From Mycobacterium sp. E740 (GTDB lineage Bacteria; Actinomycetota; Actinomycetes; Mycobacteriales; Mycobacteriaceae): a stretch of 57,481 bases of DNA. A program made the translations under genes and the position numbers. Below are positions 20,298-28,739 of this stretch, piece by piece; within the stretch, counting starts at the first letter, position 1, and each line of letters opens with the position of its first letter. The notes beneath the pieces are model-generated. The model was not told the DNA's origin and did no database searches. It saw only the letters and a list, made by a program, of their open reading frames with translations. Where the stretch lies: positions 1 through 57,481 of the forward strand of contig NZ_LZKP01000031.1 in NCBI RefSeq assembly GCF_001672895.1, in the 5' to 3' direction.

Positions 20298-20999
20298 GTG
20301 AAGCTCGCGAGGCCCAACGTGTTCCATCCGCGCATCGTGCTGGCGGGTTGCCCGGCGTTGCCGAAGGGTGACGGCGACGACGCGGGCTTGGTCGCGGCAC
20401 TGGGCCGCCACGGGTTGCACGCCCGCTGGCTGTCCTGGGACGACCCGGCGACACTCGACGCCGACCTGGTGATCCTGCGGGCGACATCGGACTACGCCGA
20501 CCGGCTCGACGAGTTCCTGCAGTGGGCGCGGCGGGTCCGCAACCTGCTCAACGGGCCGAACGTCGTGGCGTGGAACACCGACAAGCGCTGCCTCGCCGAC
20601 CTCGCCGACCGCGGTGTCCCGACCGTGTCGAGGAGATCCGGGGCCGACCAGACCGCGCTGGTGTTCTTCGGCGGCCAGCAGTCTCACGCGTTCACCACGG
20701 CACCGATCCTCGCGCCCGCCGAGCCCGACTTCGAACTCTGGGACGTCGGCCACGCCGCTTTGGCTGCCGCCGCGGCGCATCTCGACATGGCGCCAGAGGA
20801 ATTGCTGTACGCGCGTGTCGACGTCGTCGGCGACCGCTCCGACCCGCGGGTACTCGAGCTGCAATTGGTGGAGCCGTCGCTGGGCTGGGCCCAACTGGAC
20901 GCGGACACCCGTGATCGCCAGCAGCGAGCGTTCGTCGTCGAGGTGGAGTCAGCTCTGGAGCGGCTCGGGCTCGGCCCGCTCCCGCATCGACGCCCATAG
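20298..20999 (+). CDS. ATP-grasp-like protein, apparently lacking the central ATP-binding part
   Basis: Positional homologue of Rv1455. The 233 residues have both ends of an ATP-grasp family related to DcsG-like ligases: ADLVILRATSDYADRLDEFLQW and NVVAWNTDKRCLADLADRGVPTV at the N-side, then TALVFFGGQQSHAF and YARVDVVGDRSDPRVLELQLVEPSLGW with the C-terminal metal-site-like residues. Between GVPTV and TALVFFGG there are only about nine residues, where the family normally has some 60-80 with the VVKP strand and lysines that bind ATP. A usual Trp (ATWDY) is Ser here. Catalysis is therefore doubtful. The 3' end overlaps ctaA by 51 bases, convergently. Confidence 0.65.
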   Translation: MKLARPNVFHPRIVLAGCPALPKGDGDDAGLVAALGRHGLHARWLSWDDPATLDADLVILRATSDYADRLDEFLQWARRVRNLLNGPNVVAWNTDKRCLADLADRGVPTVSRRSGADQTALVFFGGQQSHAFTTAPILAPAEPDFELWDVGHAALAAAAAHLDMAPEELLYARVDVVGDRSDPRVLELQLVEPSLGWAQLDADTRDRQQRAFVVEVESALERLGLGPLPHRRP

Positions 21000-21899
21000 C
21001 GCCGAGGTGGCCGCCGTGCAGGCTGCCGCACCGGCCACGTGGACCGCGACGAGAGCGGCCGGCACACCGGTGTAGAACTGCACGACCCCGACGAGCCCCT
21101 GCGCCACCACCAACGCCAACAGCACACCCACCCGTAGCATCACCGGCCGGGCCGCGCGGACCGCCAGCAGACCGAAGCTCAAGCCGATGACCAGCGACAG
21201 GTAGGCCACCAGCAGCGACGAGTGCATGTGCACCAGCGTCGTGATCGGCACCTCGAGCCGCGGGATCGTGCGATCGAGACTCTTGTCGCCGGCGTGCGGA
21301 CCAGCGCCGGTCACCGACGTGCCGGTGATCAATACGGCAGCCAGCGTCACCCCGCTGAGAAGAGTCAACTGGCGCAACGGCTTTGGGGCTCGACGAGTGA
21401 GCACACCATCGTCGGGCTCGCCGATCTTTACGAACAACAGCACCGCCAGCCAGACCATCGTCATCGACGCCAGCAGGTGGATGGCCACCGTCCACCACAA
21501 CAGGCCCGTCAGCACCGTGATCCCGCCGATCACCGCCTGCACGACCGTCGACGCGGGCATCAGCCACGCATAGACCAGCACCTCCCGGCGGCGACGCGCA
21601 CGCGTGACCGCCAGCACGGCGGCCGCGGCGGTGAGCACCACGAGGAAGGTGATCATCCGATTGCCGAATTCGACAGCTTGGTGGATTCCCGCGACCTCCG
21701 GGTGGGGGACCGGTGTGAAGCTGCCCGGAAAGCACTGCGGCCACGTCGGGCAGCCCAGCCCGGACGCGGTGACGCGGACGATCGCGCCGGTCACCGCGAT
21801 ACCGCCCTGGGTCAGGATGACGAGCAGGGCGATGACGCGCTGCGCCCGCAGGCTCGGCAGCGGCAGCAGGTCGACCAGCCGCAGGAAGACGCGGCTCAC
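20949..21899 (-). CDS. ctaA: haem A synthase
   Basis: Oxidises the haem O methyl group to give haem A for cytochrome aa3 oxidase, following CtaB. The 316-residue membrane protein has about eight hydrophobic segments. The family sequence GAIVRVTASGLGCPTWPQCFPGSFTPV includes the paired cysteines of the first loop, followed by IHQAVEFGNRM with a haem-ligand His. VAIHLLASM and VHMHSSLLVAYL carry further histidines. The GTG start overlaps the upstream permease stop as GTGA, so it is translated as part of the mptB-ABC-ctaA run. Confidence 0.94.
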   Translation of the reverse strand: MSRVFLRLVDLLPLPSLRAQRVIALLVILTQGGIAVTGAIVRVTASGLGCPTWPQCFPGSFTPVPHPEVAGIHQAVEFGNRMITFLVVLTAAAAVLAVTRARRRREVLVYAWLMPASTVVQAVIGGITVLTGLLWWTVAIHLLASMTMVWLAVLLFVKIGEPDDGVLTRRAPKPLRQLTLLSGVTLAAVLITGTSVTGAGPHAGDKSLDRTIPRLEVPITTLVHMHSSLLVAYLSLVIGLSFGLLAVRAARPVMLRVGVLLALVVAQGLVGVVQFYTGVPAALVAVHVAGAAACTAATSALWASMRERAEPEPLQS

Positions 21900-22672
21900 G
21901 TGAACCGGAACCAGCGCAGGGCGCACAACGCGGCGACGGCGCCCCACACCGCGAGCACCGCCACGCCGAACCAGTCCACCGACATCGTCATCGCCTGAGA
22001 CAGCGCCTCGGTGAGCGCGCCCGACGGAGTCAACCGCGCCACCCACTGCGCGCCGGTCGGCACCATGCCGCCCTCCAGTGTCAGCGCTCCGAGCCCGGCG
22101 AAGACGAACCACAGCAGGTTCGCCAGGGCCAGCACGATCTCGGCACGAAGCGTCCCGCCGAGCAGCAGGCCCAGCGCGGCGAAACCGGCGGTGCCCAATG
22201 CGATGATCGCGGCGCCGAGTGCCAGACCGGCCAGCTGCGGGCGCCAGCCCAGCGCAAAACCAATGGAGCCCAACACAATTGACTGCAAAAATACGACGGC
22301 GACCACGGCCAGCGACTTGCCCGCGATGATGCCCCACACCGGAAGCGCCGTCGCGCCCAAACGCTTCAGTGCGCCGTAGCGTCGGTCGAACGCGACGGCG
22401 ATCGCTTGCCCGGTGAACGCCGTCGAGATCACCGCGAGCGCCATGATCGCCGGCACGAAGGTCGCCGCGCGATTCGGGCCGAACGAGCCGAGCGGCAACA
22501 GCGTCAACCCGATGAGCAGCGTGATCGGAATGAACATCGTCAGCAACAGCTGTTCGCCGTTGCGCAGCAACAACCGGAGCTCCAGGCCGAACTGCGCGGC
22601 GAGCATCCGCTGCACGGTGGCCGGTCGCGGGTCGGGCGAAAACGTGCCCGGCGCAAAACGATTCGTCGTCAT
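21896..22672 (-). CDS. ABC-2 type transporter permease
   Basis: 258 residues with about six transmembrane helices and no soluble domain, the ABC-2 exporter permease type (Rv1457c position). AFDRRYGALKRLGATALPVWGIIAGK is the typical conserved cytoplasmic segment. Its ATG overlaps the stop of the ATPase gene (ATGA) and its end overlaps ctaA. Tight linkage to ctaA throughout mycobacteria suggests a role tied to haem or cytochrome oxidase biogenesis, but the cargo is not known. Confidence 0.88.
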   Translation of the reverse strand: MTTNRFAPGTFSPDPRPATVQRMLAAQFGLELRLLLRNGEQLLLTMFIPITLLIGLTLLPLGSFGPNRAATFVPAIMALAVISTAFTGQAIAVAFDRRYGALKRLGATALPVWGIIAGKSLAVVAVVFLQSIVLGSIGFALGWRPQLAGLALGAAIIALGTAGFAALGLLLGGTLRAEIVLALANLLWFVFAGLGALTLEGGMVPTGAQWVARLTPSGALTEALSQAMTMSVDWFGVAVLAVWGAVAALCALRWFRFT

Positions 22673-23613
22673 GGCCGCAACTCCCGCCCGGTCAACTCCA
22701 AGAACACGTCCTCGAGACTGCGCTGTTCGACCCGCATGTCGGTGGCCAGTACGTCGAGCCGCGCGCACCACGCCGTCACCGTGGCGAGCACCTGCGGGTT
22801 GATCGCGCCCTCCACCAGGTATTCGCCCGGCGCCGTCTCGAGCGCCCGGTAGCTCTCGGGCAACGCCGAGACGAGCAACGACAGATCCAGCTTGCGCGGG
22901 GCGCGGAATCGTAACTGGTTCTCGGCGCCGCTGCGCATCAGCTCCTCGGGCGTGCCGGTGGCCACGGGCACACCGTGATCGATGATCATGATCCGGTCGG
23001 CGAGTTCCTCCGCCTCGGTCAGTTGATGAGTCGTCAGCACCACTGTGACGCCGTCGCGGCGGAGGCCATCGATCAACTCCCACACCACGATCCGGGCATG
23101 CGCGTCCATGCCGGCGGTCGGTTCGTCGAGGAAGACGAGCTCGGGTCGGCCGACCACAGCGCAGGCAAGCGCCAGCCGCTGCTGCTGGCCGCCGGACAAC
23201 CGCCGATAGGTGGTTCGCGCCGATTCGGTCAGCCCGAGGGTGTCCATCAGCCACGCGGGGTCCAGCGGATTCGCCGCGTAGGACGCGACGAGGTCGAGCA
23301 TTTCACCGGCGCGAGCGGCCGGATAGCCACCACCGCCCTGCAACATCACCCCGATGCGCGAACGCAGCCGGGCGTTGTCGGCGGACGGGTCGAGGCCCAG
23401 TATTTCGATGGTGCCGGAGTCTGGCTTGATGAACCCCTCGCACATCTCCACCGTCGTGGTCTTGCCTGCGCCGTTCGGACCCAACAGCGCGAACACCTCG
23501 GCGGTCTGCACCTGCAGGTCGAGTCCTGACACCGCGGTGGTCGATCCGTAGCGCTTGGTGACCCCGCTCAAGCGCACAGGGGCAGCAGCGTTCCCCGGGC
23601 CTAGGTGCGTCAC
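22669..23613 (-). CDS. ABC transporter ATP-binding protein
   Basis: 314 residues, the ATPase partner of the adjacent permease (Rv1458c position). Walker A is LLGPNGAGKTTTVEMCEG, the Q-loop region includes GVMLQGGG, and the signature is LSGGQQQRLALACA. Walker B is ELVFLDEPTAGMDAHAR and the H-loop is LTTHQLTEAEELADRI. The C-terminal 90 residues form the extra domain of drug/haem-exporter-type ATPases. The GTG start overlaps the mptB stop (GTGA). Confidence 0.92.
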   Translation of the reverse strand: MTHLGPGNAAAPVRLSGVTKRYGSTTAVSGLDLQVQTAEVFALLGPNGAGKTTTVEMCEGFIKPDSGTIEILGLDPSADNARLRSRIGVMLQGGGGYPAARAGEMLDLVASYAANPLDPAWLMDTLGLTESARTTYRRLSGGQQQRLALACAVVGRPELVFLDEPTAGMDAHARIVVWELIDGLRRDGVTVVLTTHQLTEAEELADRIMIIDHGVPVATGTPEELMRSGAENQLRFRAPRKLDLSLLVSALPESYRALETAPGEYLVEGAINPQVLATVTAWCARLDVLATDMRVEQRSLEDVFLELTGRELRP

Positions 23614-25334
23614 GGGGATTCAGCGTAGGCGTCCGGCCTGACGGGCTGCGGCGGCGGTGGCGACTCTTCGTCGGCAGGCCGGGTTGCCGCGCTGCGCCAC
23701 GGCAGCCGCTTGTAGGTGAGCAGGATCAGCGCAATCACGATCACGGTGCTCGCCGCGGTCGCGAGCAGGATCTGGAAGACGGTGAACCGGTCGCCGTTGG
23801 CGGTGGGACCGAAGATGCCGACGGCGAGTGTCACCACGATCGTCGTGCTGCGGAACGCCGGGCGGGTGGCCCAGGCCGCCAGCGGCAGCACGGCCCACAG
23901 CACGTACCAGGGCTGGACCACGGGGAACAGCAGCACGGTCATGCCGAGCGCGACACCCAGCCCGCCCACCGGATGCAGCCGCCCGCGAAGCACCGCCAGC
24001 AGCAGCCAGGTGACCAGCACCGCGATGATCAACACGCCGATCGCACGGGTCAGGCCCAGCACGGCGGTGGTGTGGTCGCCGAGCCCCAGCAGGATCCCGA
24101 CTTGTCCGGTGCCCAGGGCCAGCAGCGTGGGCAGTGACATCCACGAGCGCACCACGTTGGCGGTGCCCAGGGTGAACAGCCAGCCGAAACCCAAGCCGCT
24201 GGCCCACCCGATGAGCGCCATCACCACGACCGACACGGCCGTCAACGATCCGCCGGCCAGAAAGAACGCCTTGACGGTGCCGCCCCAGCGGCAGGCCAAC
24301 GCCATCGCCACGAAACCCAGCGCCAGTAGCGACGGCAGCTTCACCTGTGAGGACATGGTGATCAGCACAACGCCCACGAGCAGCATGGCCAGCGGCCACC
24401 ACCGTTCCCACTCGTCGCTGTTCTGCGGCCAGGTGAGAGGTCGCGGAAGAAGTGGTGTGGCCGCGTCGACGCCGCGCAGGGCGAACTCGGTGCCGGCGAG
24501 CATCAGCCCGAGCATCAATGCCTCGTTGTGGATACCGGCGACCAGATGCATGATCAGCAGCGGGTTGGCGGCGCCGAGCCACAGCGCGCTCACCTCGGCG
24601 ACGCCGCACCGCCGGGCCAGTCGGGGGGTCGCCCACACGATCAGACCCACGCCGACGAGCACGACCAAGCGGTGGCACAGCACCGCCGCCACGATGTTCT
24701 CGCCCGTCAACGCGGAGATACCCTGGCCGATCCAGAGGAACAGCGGGCCGTACGGAGCTGGGGTCTCGCGCCACATGTTCGGTACGGACAACGTGAACAC
24801 GTGGTCCAGGCCGAGGCCGGTGGCCGGGCCCACCCGGTACGGGTCGAGTCCCTTGATGCCGATCTCGCTCTGTGCCAGATAGGAGTACACGTCGCGGCTG
24901 TACATCGGCGGGGCGAGCAGCAGCGGCAGCACCCACAGCCACAGCAGGCGGTCCAACTGGCTTCGCGACATGCGCCGGTCGCCGAGCGTGAACCGGCCGA
25001 GCATCAGCCAGGCGAGCGCCATCATCACCGCGCCGGTGGTCGTCATGGTCAGCGACACCGTCTGGATCCGCGACGGCAGGTTGAGCAACCGCACCCCGAA
25101 CGTCGGGTCCTGCACCACCGGCCGGGCCCCGACACCGAGCGCGCCGATCGCCATCAGGACTGTGCCGGCCGCGCCGAACAGCCGGGTGCGGCGCAGCGCG
25201 ATGACCTCGGCGTCGTTGAGCGGTGAGCCCACCGGACGTTCGTCGGCATGCCAACGGGCGATCGACGAGCTGAACGACGGGAGGCGGGCTGCCACCTCAG
25301 CAGCGTAACCGCCGACATCCGTGGCTCCGGTCAC
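23610..25334 (-). CDS. mptB: alpha-(1->6)-mannopyranosyltransferase MptB
   Basis: GT-C family membrane glycosyltransferase, positional homologue of Rv1459c, which starts the alpha-1,6-mannan core of lipomannan and lipoarabinomannan using polyprenyl-phosphomannose. The 574 residues have many membrane spans. The first large loop contains PPMYSRDVYSYLAQSEIGIKGLDPYRVGP, with the conserved acidic residue of GT-C enzymes. A Pro-rich cytoplasmic tail (ESPPPPQPVRP) ends it. GTG start at 25334; the 53-base gap to divergent sufR is very short. It heads the mptB-ATPase-permease-ctaA run. Confidence 0.9.
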   Translation of the reverse strand: MTGATDVGGYAAEVAARLPSFSSSIARWHADERPVGSPLNDAEVIALRRTRLFGAAGTVLMAIGALGVGARPVVQDPTFGVRLLNLPSRIQTVSLTMTTTGAVMMALAWLMLGRFTLGDRRMSRSQLDRLLWLWVLPLLLAPPMYSRDVYSYLAQSEIGIKGLDPYRVGPATGLGLDHVFTLSVPNMWRETPAPYGPLFLWIGQGISALTGENIVAAVLCHRLVVLVGVGLIVWATPRLARRCGVAEVSALWLGAANPLLIMHLVAGIHNEALMLGLMLAGTEFALRGVDAATPLLPRPLTWPQNSDEWERWWPLAMLLVGVVLITMSSQVKLPSLLALGFVAMALACRWGGTVKAFFLAGGSLTAVSVVVMALIGWASGLGFGWLFTLGTANVVRSWMSLPTLLALGTGQVGILLGLGDHTTAVLGLTRAIGVLIIAVLVTWLLLAVLRGRLHPVGGLGVALGMTVLLFPVVQPWYVLWAVLPLAAWATRPAFRSTTIVVTLAVGIFGPTANGDRFTVFQILLATAASTVIVIALILLTYKRLPWRSAATRPADEESPPPPQPVRPDAYAESP

Positions 25335-25363
25335 GCTAAGGGTGCCCTTGCTTTACACGGCTT

Positions 25364-25390
25364 TCGGAATTCCGACACAATGGTGTTGTG
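25364..25390. promoter_or_regulatory. candidate sufR operator/promoter: two palindromes over the start codon
   Basis: TCGGAATTCCGA (25364-25375) is a perfect 12-base palindrome. Directly after it, CACAA-TGGTG-TTGTG (25376-25390) is an inverted repeat with five-base arms whose right arm includes the sufR GTG. CACAAT (25376-25381) also stands six bases before that GTG as a weak -10. No Shine-Dalgarno is present. A repressor bound here would block transcription of the whole suf operon, consistent with SufR autoregulation. Confidence 0.5.
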
Positions 25391-26098
25391 AAAATAAGTC
25401 CGGAAGTGGGTGCCGATCGCCACACGCGTGGTGCGATCGTGCAGCTGCTCCTGGAATCCGGGTCGATCACGGCCGGTGAGATCGGCGATCGGCTCGGCAT
25501 CTCCGCCGCCGGCGTGCGCCGGCACCTCGACGCGCTGATGGACGCGGGCGACGCCCAGGCCAGCGCCGCCGCCGCGTGGCAGCACACTGGGCGTGGCCGA
25601 CCCGCGAAGCGTTACCGGCTCACCGCGGCGGGCCGGGCCAAACTGAGCCACGCCTACGACGACCTCGCCGTTGCGGCTATCCGGCAGTTGCGCGAGATGG
25701 GCGGGGATGACGCGGTGCGCACGTTCGCGCGCCGCCGTATCGACGGGATCCTGGCGGGAGTGACCGAGGGTCCCGATGACGTCGAGTCGAAGGCCCACCG
25801 GGTGGCGACCGCGCTGACCAAGGCCGGCTACGTGACCACGGTCACGCCGATGACGCCGGCGCCCGGCTCCGTCCACTGCATCCAGCTGTGCCAGCATCAC
25901 TGTCCGGTGTCTCACGTCGCCGAGGAGTTCCCCGAGCTGTGTGAGACCGAGCGGGAAGCCTTCGCGGAGATTCTGGGCACCCACGTGCAGAGGCTCGCCA
26001 CGATCGTCAACGGCGACTGCGCCTGCACCACGCACGTACCGCTGGTAGAGAAAGCCAGCCTCACAGCCCCCACGAGCAAGCAAGGAGCGTCGAGATGA
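25388..26098 (+). CDS. sufR: Fe-S cluster-sensing transcriptional repressor SufR
   Basis: DeoR/ArsR-like winged-helix regulator that represses the suf operon when it carries an Fe-S cluster. The N-terminal HTH is visible ([29 protein letters not shown]) with a [12 protein letters not shown] wing. The C-terminal sensor has four cysteines in [23 protein letters not shown] (about residues 162-185) and two more in NGDCACTTH; three or four of these should hold the cluster. 236 residues. The stop overlaps the sufB ATG (ATGA), so the repressor and operon are translated together. Confidence 0.95.
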   Translation: MKISPEVGADRHTRGAIVQLLLESGSITAGEIGDRLGISAAGVRRHLDALMDAGDAQASAAAAWQHTGRGRPAKRYRLTAAGRAKLSHAYDDLAVAAIRQLREMGGDDAVRTFARRRIDGILAGVTEGPDDVESKAHRVATALTKAGYVTTVTPMTPAPGSVHCIQLCQHHCPVSHVAEEFPELCETEREAFAEILGTHVQRLATIVNGDCACTTHVPLVEKASLTAPTSKQGASR

Positions 26099-27540
26099 CG
26101 ACGACACCCGAGGTCCACAAGGTCGGCGAACCGCTCAGCCAGGACGAGGCGATCGCCTCGCTGAGCCGGTACGGCTACGGCTGGGTGGACTCCGACGTTG
26201 CGGGCGCCAGCGCCCAGCGCGGACTGTCCGAGGCGGTGGTGCGCGACATCTCGGGGAAGAAGAACGAGCCCGAGTGGATGCTCGACACACGGCTCAAGGC
26301 CCTGCGCACGTTCGATAAGAAGCCGATGCCGAACTGGGGATCGAACCTCGAGGGCATCGACTTCGACAACATCAAGTACTTCGTGCGCTCCACCGAGAAG
26401 CAGGCGGCGTCTTGGGAGGATTTGCCGGAGGATATTCGAAATACGTACGACCGGCTCGGAATTCCCGAAGCTGAAAAGCAAAGATTGGTTGCTGGCGTAG
26501 CGGCTCAATATGAGTCAGAAGTTGTTTACCACCAGATCAGAGAGGATTTAGAGGCTCAAGGAGTCATATTCTTAGATACTGATACTGGTTTGCGGGAACA
26601 CGAAGATATATTCAAACAATACTTCGGAACCGTAATTCCCGCCGGGGATAATAAGTTTTCTGCATTGAATACTGCCGTGTGGTCGGGGGGCTCGTTCATC
26701 TATGTGCCGCCGGGCGTGCATGTGGATATTCCATTGCAGGCTTATTTCCGGATCAACACCGAGAACATGGGCCAGTTCGAGCGGACGCTGATCATCGTCG
26801 ACGAGGGCGCGTACGTGCATTACGTCGAGGGGTGCACTGCTCCCATCTACAAGTCGGATTCGCTGCACTCCGCGGTCGTCGAGATCATCGTGAAACCCGG
26901 TGGGCGGTGCCGTTACACGACCATTCAGAACTGGTCGAACAACGTCTACAACCTCGTCACCAAGCGCGCCCGCGCGGAGGCGGGGGCGACGATGGAATGG
27001 GTCGACGGCAATATCGGCTCGAAGGTCACGATGAAATACCCGGCCGTGTGGATGACCGGTGAGCACGCGCGTGGCGAGGTGCTTTCGGTCGCATTCGCCG
27101 GCGAGGGTCAGCATCAGGACACCGGCGCGAAAATGCTGCACCTGGCGCCGAACACGTCGTCCAACATCGTGTCCAAGTCCGTCGCCCGCGGTGGCGGCCG
27201 CGCGTCCTACCGCGGCCTCGTCCAGGTCAACAAGGGTGCTCACGGATCGCGGTCCAGCGTGAAATGCGATGCGCTGCTTGTCGACACCGTCAGCCGCTCC
27301 GACACCTACCCATACGTCGACATCCGCGAGGACGACGTCACCATGGGCCACGAGGCCACCGTCTCCAAGGTCAGCGAGGACCAGCTGTTCTACCTCATGA
27401 GCCGCGGCCTGACCGAGGACGAGGCCATGGCGATGGTGGTGCGCGGCTTCGTCGAACCGATCGCCAAGGAGCTTCCGATGGAGTATGCGCTGGAGCTCAA
27501 CCGGCTGATCGAGCTGCAGATGGAAGGCGCGGTCGGATAG
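26095..27540 (+). CDS. sufB: Fe-S cluster assembly scaffold protein SufB (intein-free)
   Basis: Scaffold subunit of the SufBC2D complex, where Fe-S clusters are built from sulfur delivered by SufS-SufU. The 481-residue protein runs uninterrupted through [23 protein letters not shown]; in M. tuberculosis an intein interrupts this place before the Cys. Family motifs such as [23 protein letters not shown] and KTYxDIRE-like [21 protein letters not shown] are intact. Residues 106-193 are encoded by an AT-rich, rare-codon stretch (see separate entry), although the amino acids there are normal for mycobacterial SufB. Stop and sufD start overlap by one base. Confidence 0.96.
   Translation: MTTTPEVHKVGEPLSQDEAIASLSRYGYGWVDSDVAGASAQRGLSEAVVRDISGKKNEPEWMLDTRLKALRTFDKKPMPNWGSNLEGIDFDNIKYFVRSTEKQAASWEDLPEDIRNTYDRLGIPEAEKQRLVAGVAAQYESEVVYHQIREDLEAQGVIFLDTDTGLREHEDIFKQYFGTVIPAGDNKFSALNTAVWSGGSFIYVPPGVHVDIPLQAYFRINTENMGQFERTLIIVDEGAYVHYVEGCTAPIYKSDSLHSAVVEIIVKPGGRCRYTTIQNWSNNVYNLVTKRARAEAGATMEWVDGNIGSKVTMKYPAVWMTGEHARGEVLSVAFAGEGQHQDTGAKMLHLAPNTSSNIVSKSVARGGGRASYRGLVQVNKGAHGSRSSVKCDALLVDTVSRSDTYPYVDIREDDVTMGHEATVSKVSEDQLFYLMSRGLTEDEAMAMVVRGFVEPIAKELPMEYALELNRLIELQMEGAVG
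26410..26673 (+). other. low-GC, rare-codon patch inside sufB
   Basis: Hand count of 26461-26640 gives 77 G/C in 180 bases (43%), in a window that is visibly around two thirds GC. The 88 codons here include TTA twice, AGA twice, ATA twice and GTA twice, with many GAA, CAA, GAT, AAT and GTT codons, all rare in the neighbouring genes. Both edges are sharp, with a weaker tail to about 26745. The frame is open and the encoded protein looks like ordinary mycobacterial SufB, so the difference is mostly synonymous. The cause is unknown; see findings. Confidence 0.85.
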
Positions 27541-28739
27541 TGACGGCACAGAATCTGACTGAGGCGGTAGAGGGCACACCGGCCGGATCGGCACTCAACA
27601 AGGGCGAGATCTTCACCTCCTTCGATGTGGACGCTTTCGAGGTGCCCGGTGGCCGCGACGAGATCTGGCGTTTCACGCCGCTGAAGCGTCTGCGCGGTCT
27701 GCACGACGGGTCGGCGACCACCACGGGTACCGCGGAGATCCGCGTGGTGGAGTCGCCCGGTGTCACTGTGGAGACGGTGCGTCGCGACGACCAGCGGCTC
27801 GGTGACGGAGGCGTGCCCTCGGACCGCATTGCGGCCCAGGCGTTCTCATCGTTCGATACCGCGACGATCGTCACCGTCGCCCGCGACACCGAGCTCGCCG
27901 AGCCGATCGAAATCGACATCAGCGGCCCGGGCGAGGGGGCGGTGGCCTACGGGCATCTGCAGATCCGGGTCGAGGAACTGTCGCGTGCCATCGTCGTGGT
28001 GGACCTGCGGGGCAGCGGAACCTACGCCGACAACGTCGAGATCGTCGTCGGCGATTCAGCCGGACTCGGAGTGATCTGGATTGCCGACTGGGCCGACGAC
28101 ATGGTGCACGTCAGCGCGCATCACGCGCGCCTCGGCAAGGACGCGGTGCTCGGCCACGTCAACGTCACGCTCGGCGGCGACGTCGTGCGCACCACGGCGA
28201 CGGTGCGGTTCACCGGCCCCGGTGGCGACGCCAAGATGCTCGGCACCTACTTCGCCGATGACGGTCAGCATTTCGAGTCGCGGCTGCTGGTCGATCACGC
28301 CCACCCGAACTGCAAGTCCGATGTGCTGTACAAGGGTGCGCTGCAAGGAGATCCGACCTCGGGCCGGCCCGATGCGCACACCGTGTGGGTGGGCGACGTG
28401 CTGATCCGCGCGGAAGCCACCGGCACGGACACCTTCGAGGTGAACCGCAACCTGCTGCTCACCGACGGGGCGCGGGCGGACTCGGTGCCCAACCTCGAGA
28501 TCGAGACGGGCGAGATCGTCGGCGCCGGGCACGCCAGTGCGACCGGACGTTTCGACGACGAGCAACTGTTCTATCTGCGCGCCCGCGGCATCCCCGAGGA
28601 TCAAGCGCGGCGCCTGGTGGTACGCGGCTTCTTCAACGAGATCATCGCCAAGATCGCCGTCCCCGAGGTACGCGAGCGCCTGACCGAAGCAATCGAACGA
28701 GAACTAGCGATCACGGAATCGAGAACAGCTCAGCCATGA
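27540..28739 (+). CDS. sufD: Fe-S cluster assembly protein SufD
   Basis: Partner of SufB in the SufBC2D scaffold; needed for iron entry and complex stability. The 399 residues start [22 protein letters not shown] and include DEIWRFTPLKRLRGLHDG and the beta-helix core. The C-terminal DEQLFYLRARGIPEDQARRLVVRGFFNEIIAKI is the SufB/SufD family ending. The GTG at 27540 overlaps the last base of the sufB stop (TAGTGA), and its TGA overlaps the sufC ATG. Confidence 0.95.
   Translation: MTAQNLTEAVEGTPAGSALNKGEIFTSFDVDAFEVPGGRDEIWRFTPLKRLRGLHDGSATTTGTAEIRVVESPGVTVETVRRDDQRLGDGGVPSDRIAAQAFSSFDTATIVTVARDTELAEPIEIDISGPGEGAVAYGHLQIRVEELSRAIVVVDLRGSGTYADNVEIVVGDSAGLGVIWIADWADDMVHVSAHHARLGKDAVLGHVNVTLGGDVVRTTATVRFTGPGGDAKMLGTYFADDGQHFESRLLVDHAHPNCKSDVLYKGALQGDPTSGRPDAHTVWVGDVLIRAEATGTDTFEVNRNLLLTDGARADSVPNLEIETGEIVGAGHASATGRFDDEQLFYLRARGIPEDQARRLVVRGFFNEIIAKIAVPEVRERLTEAIERELAITESRTAQP

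Noticed and set aside
25912..26508. Minus-strand frame crossing the left part of the low-GC sufB patch, considered as the reason for the odd codons
   Set aside because: It covers only part of the patch, has no motif, and does not explain the sharp right edge, so an overlapping gene is not supported.
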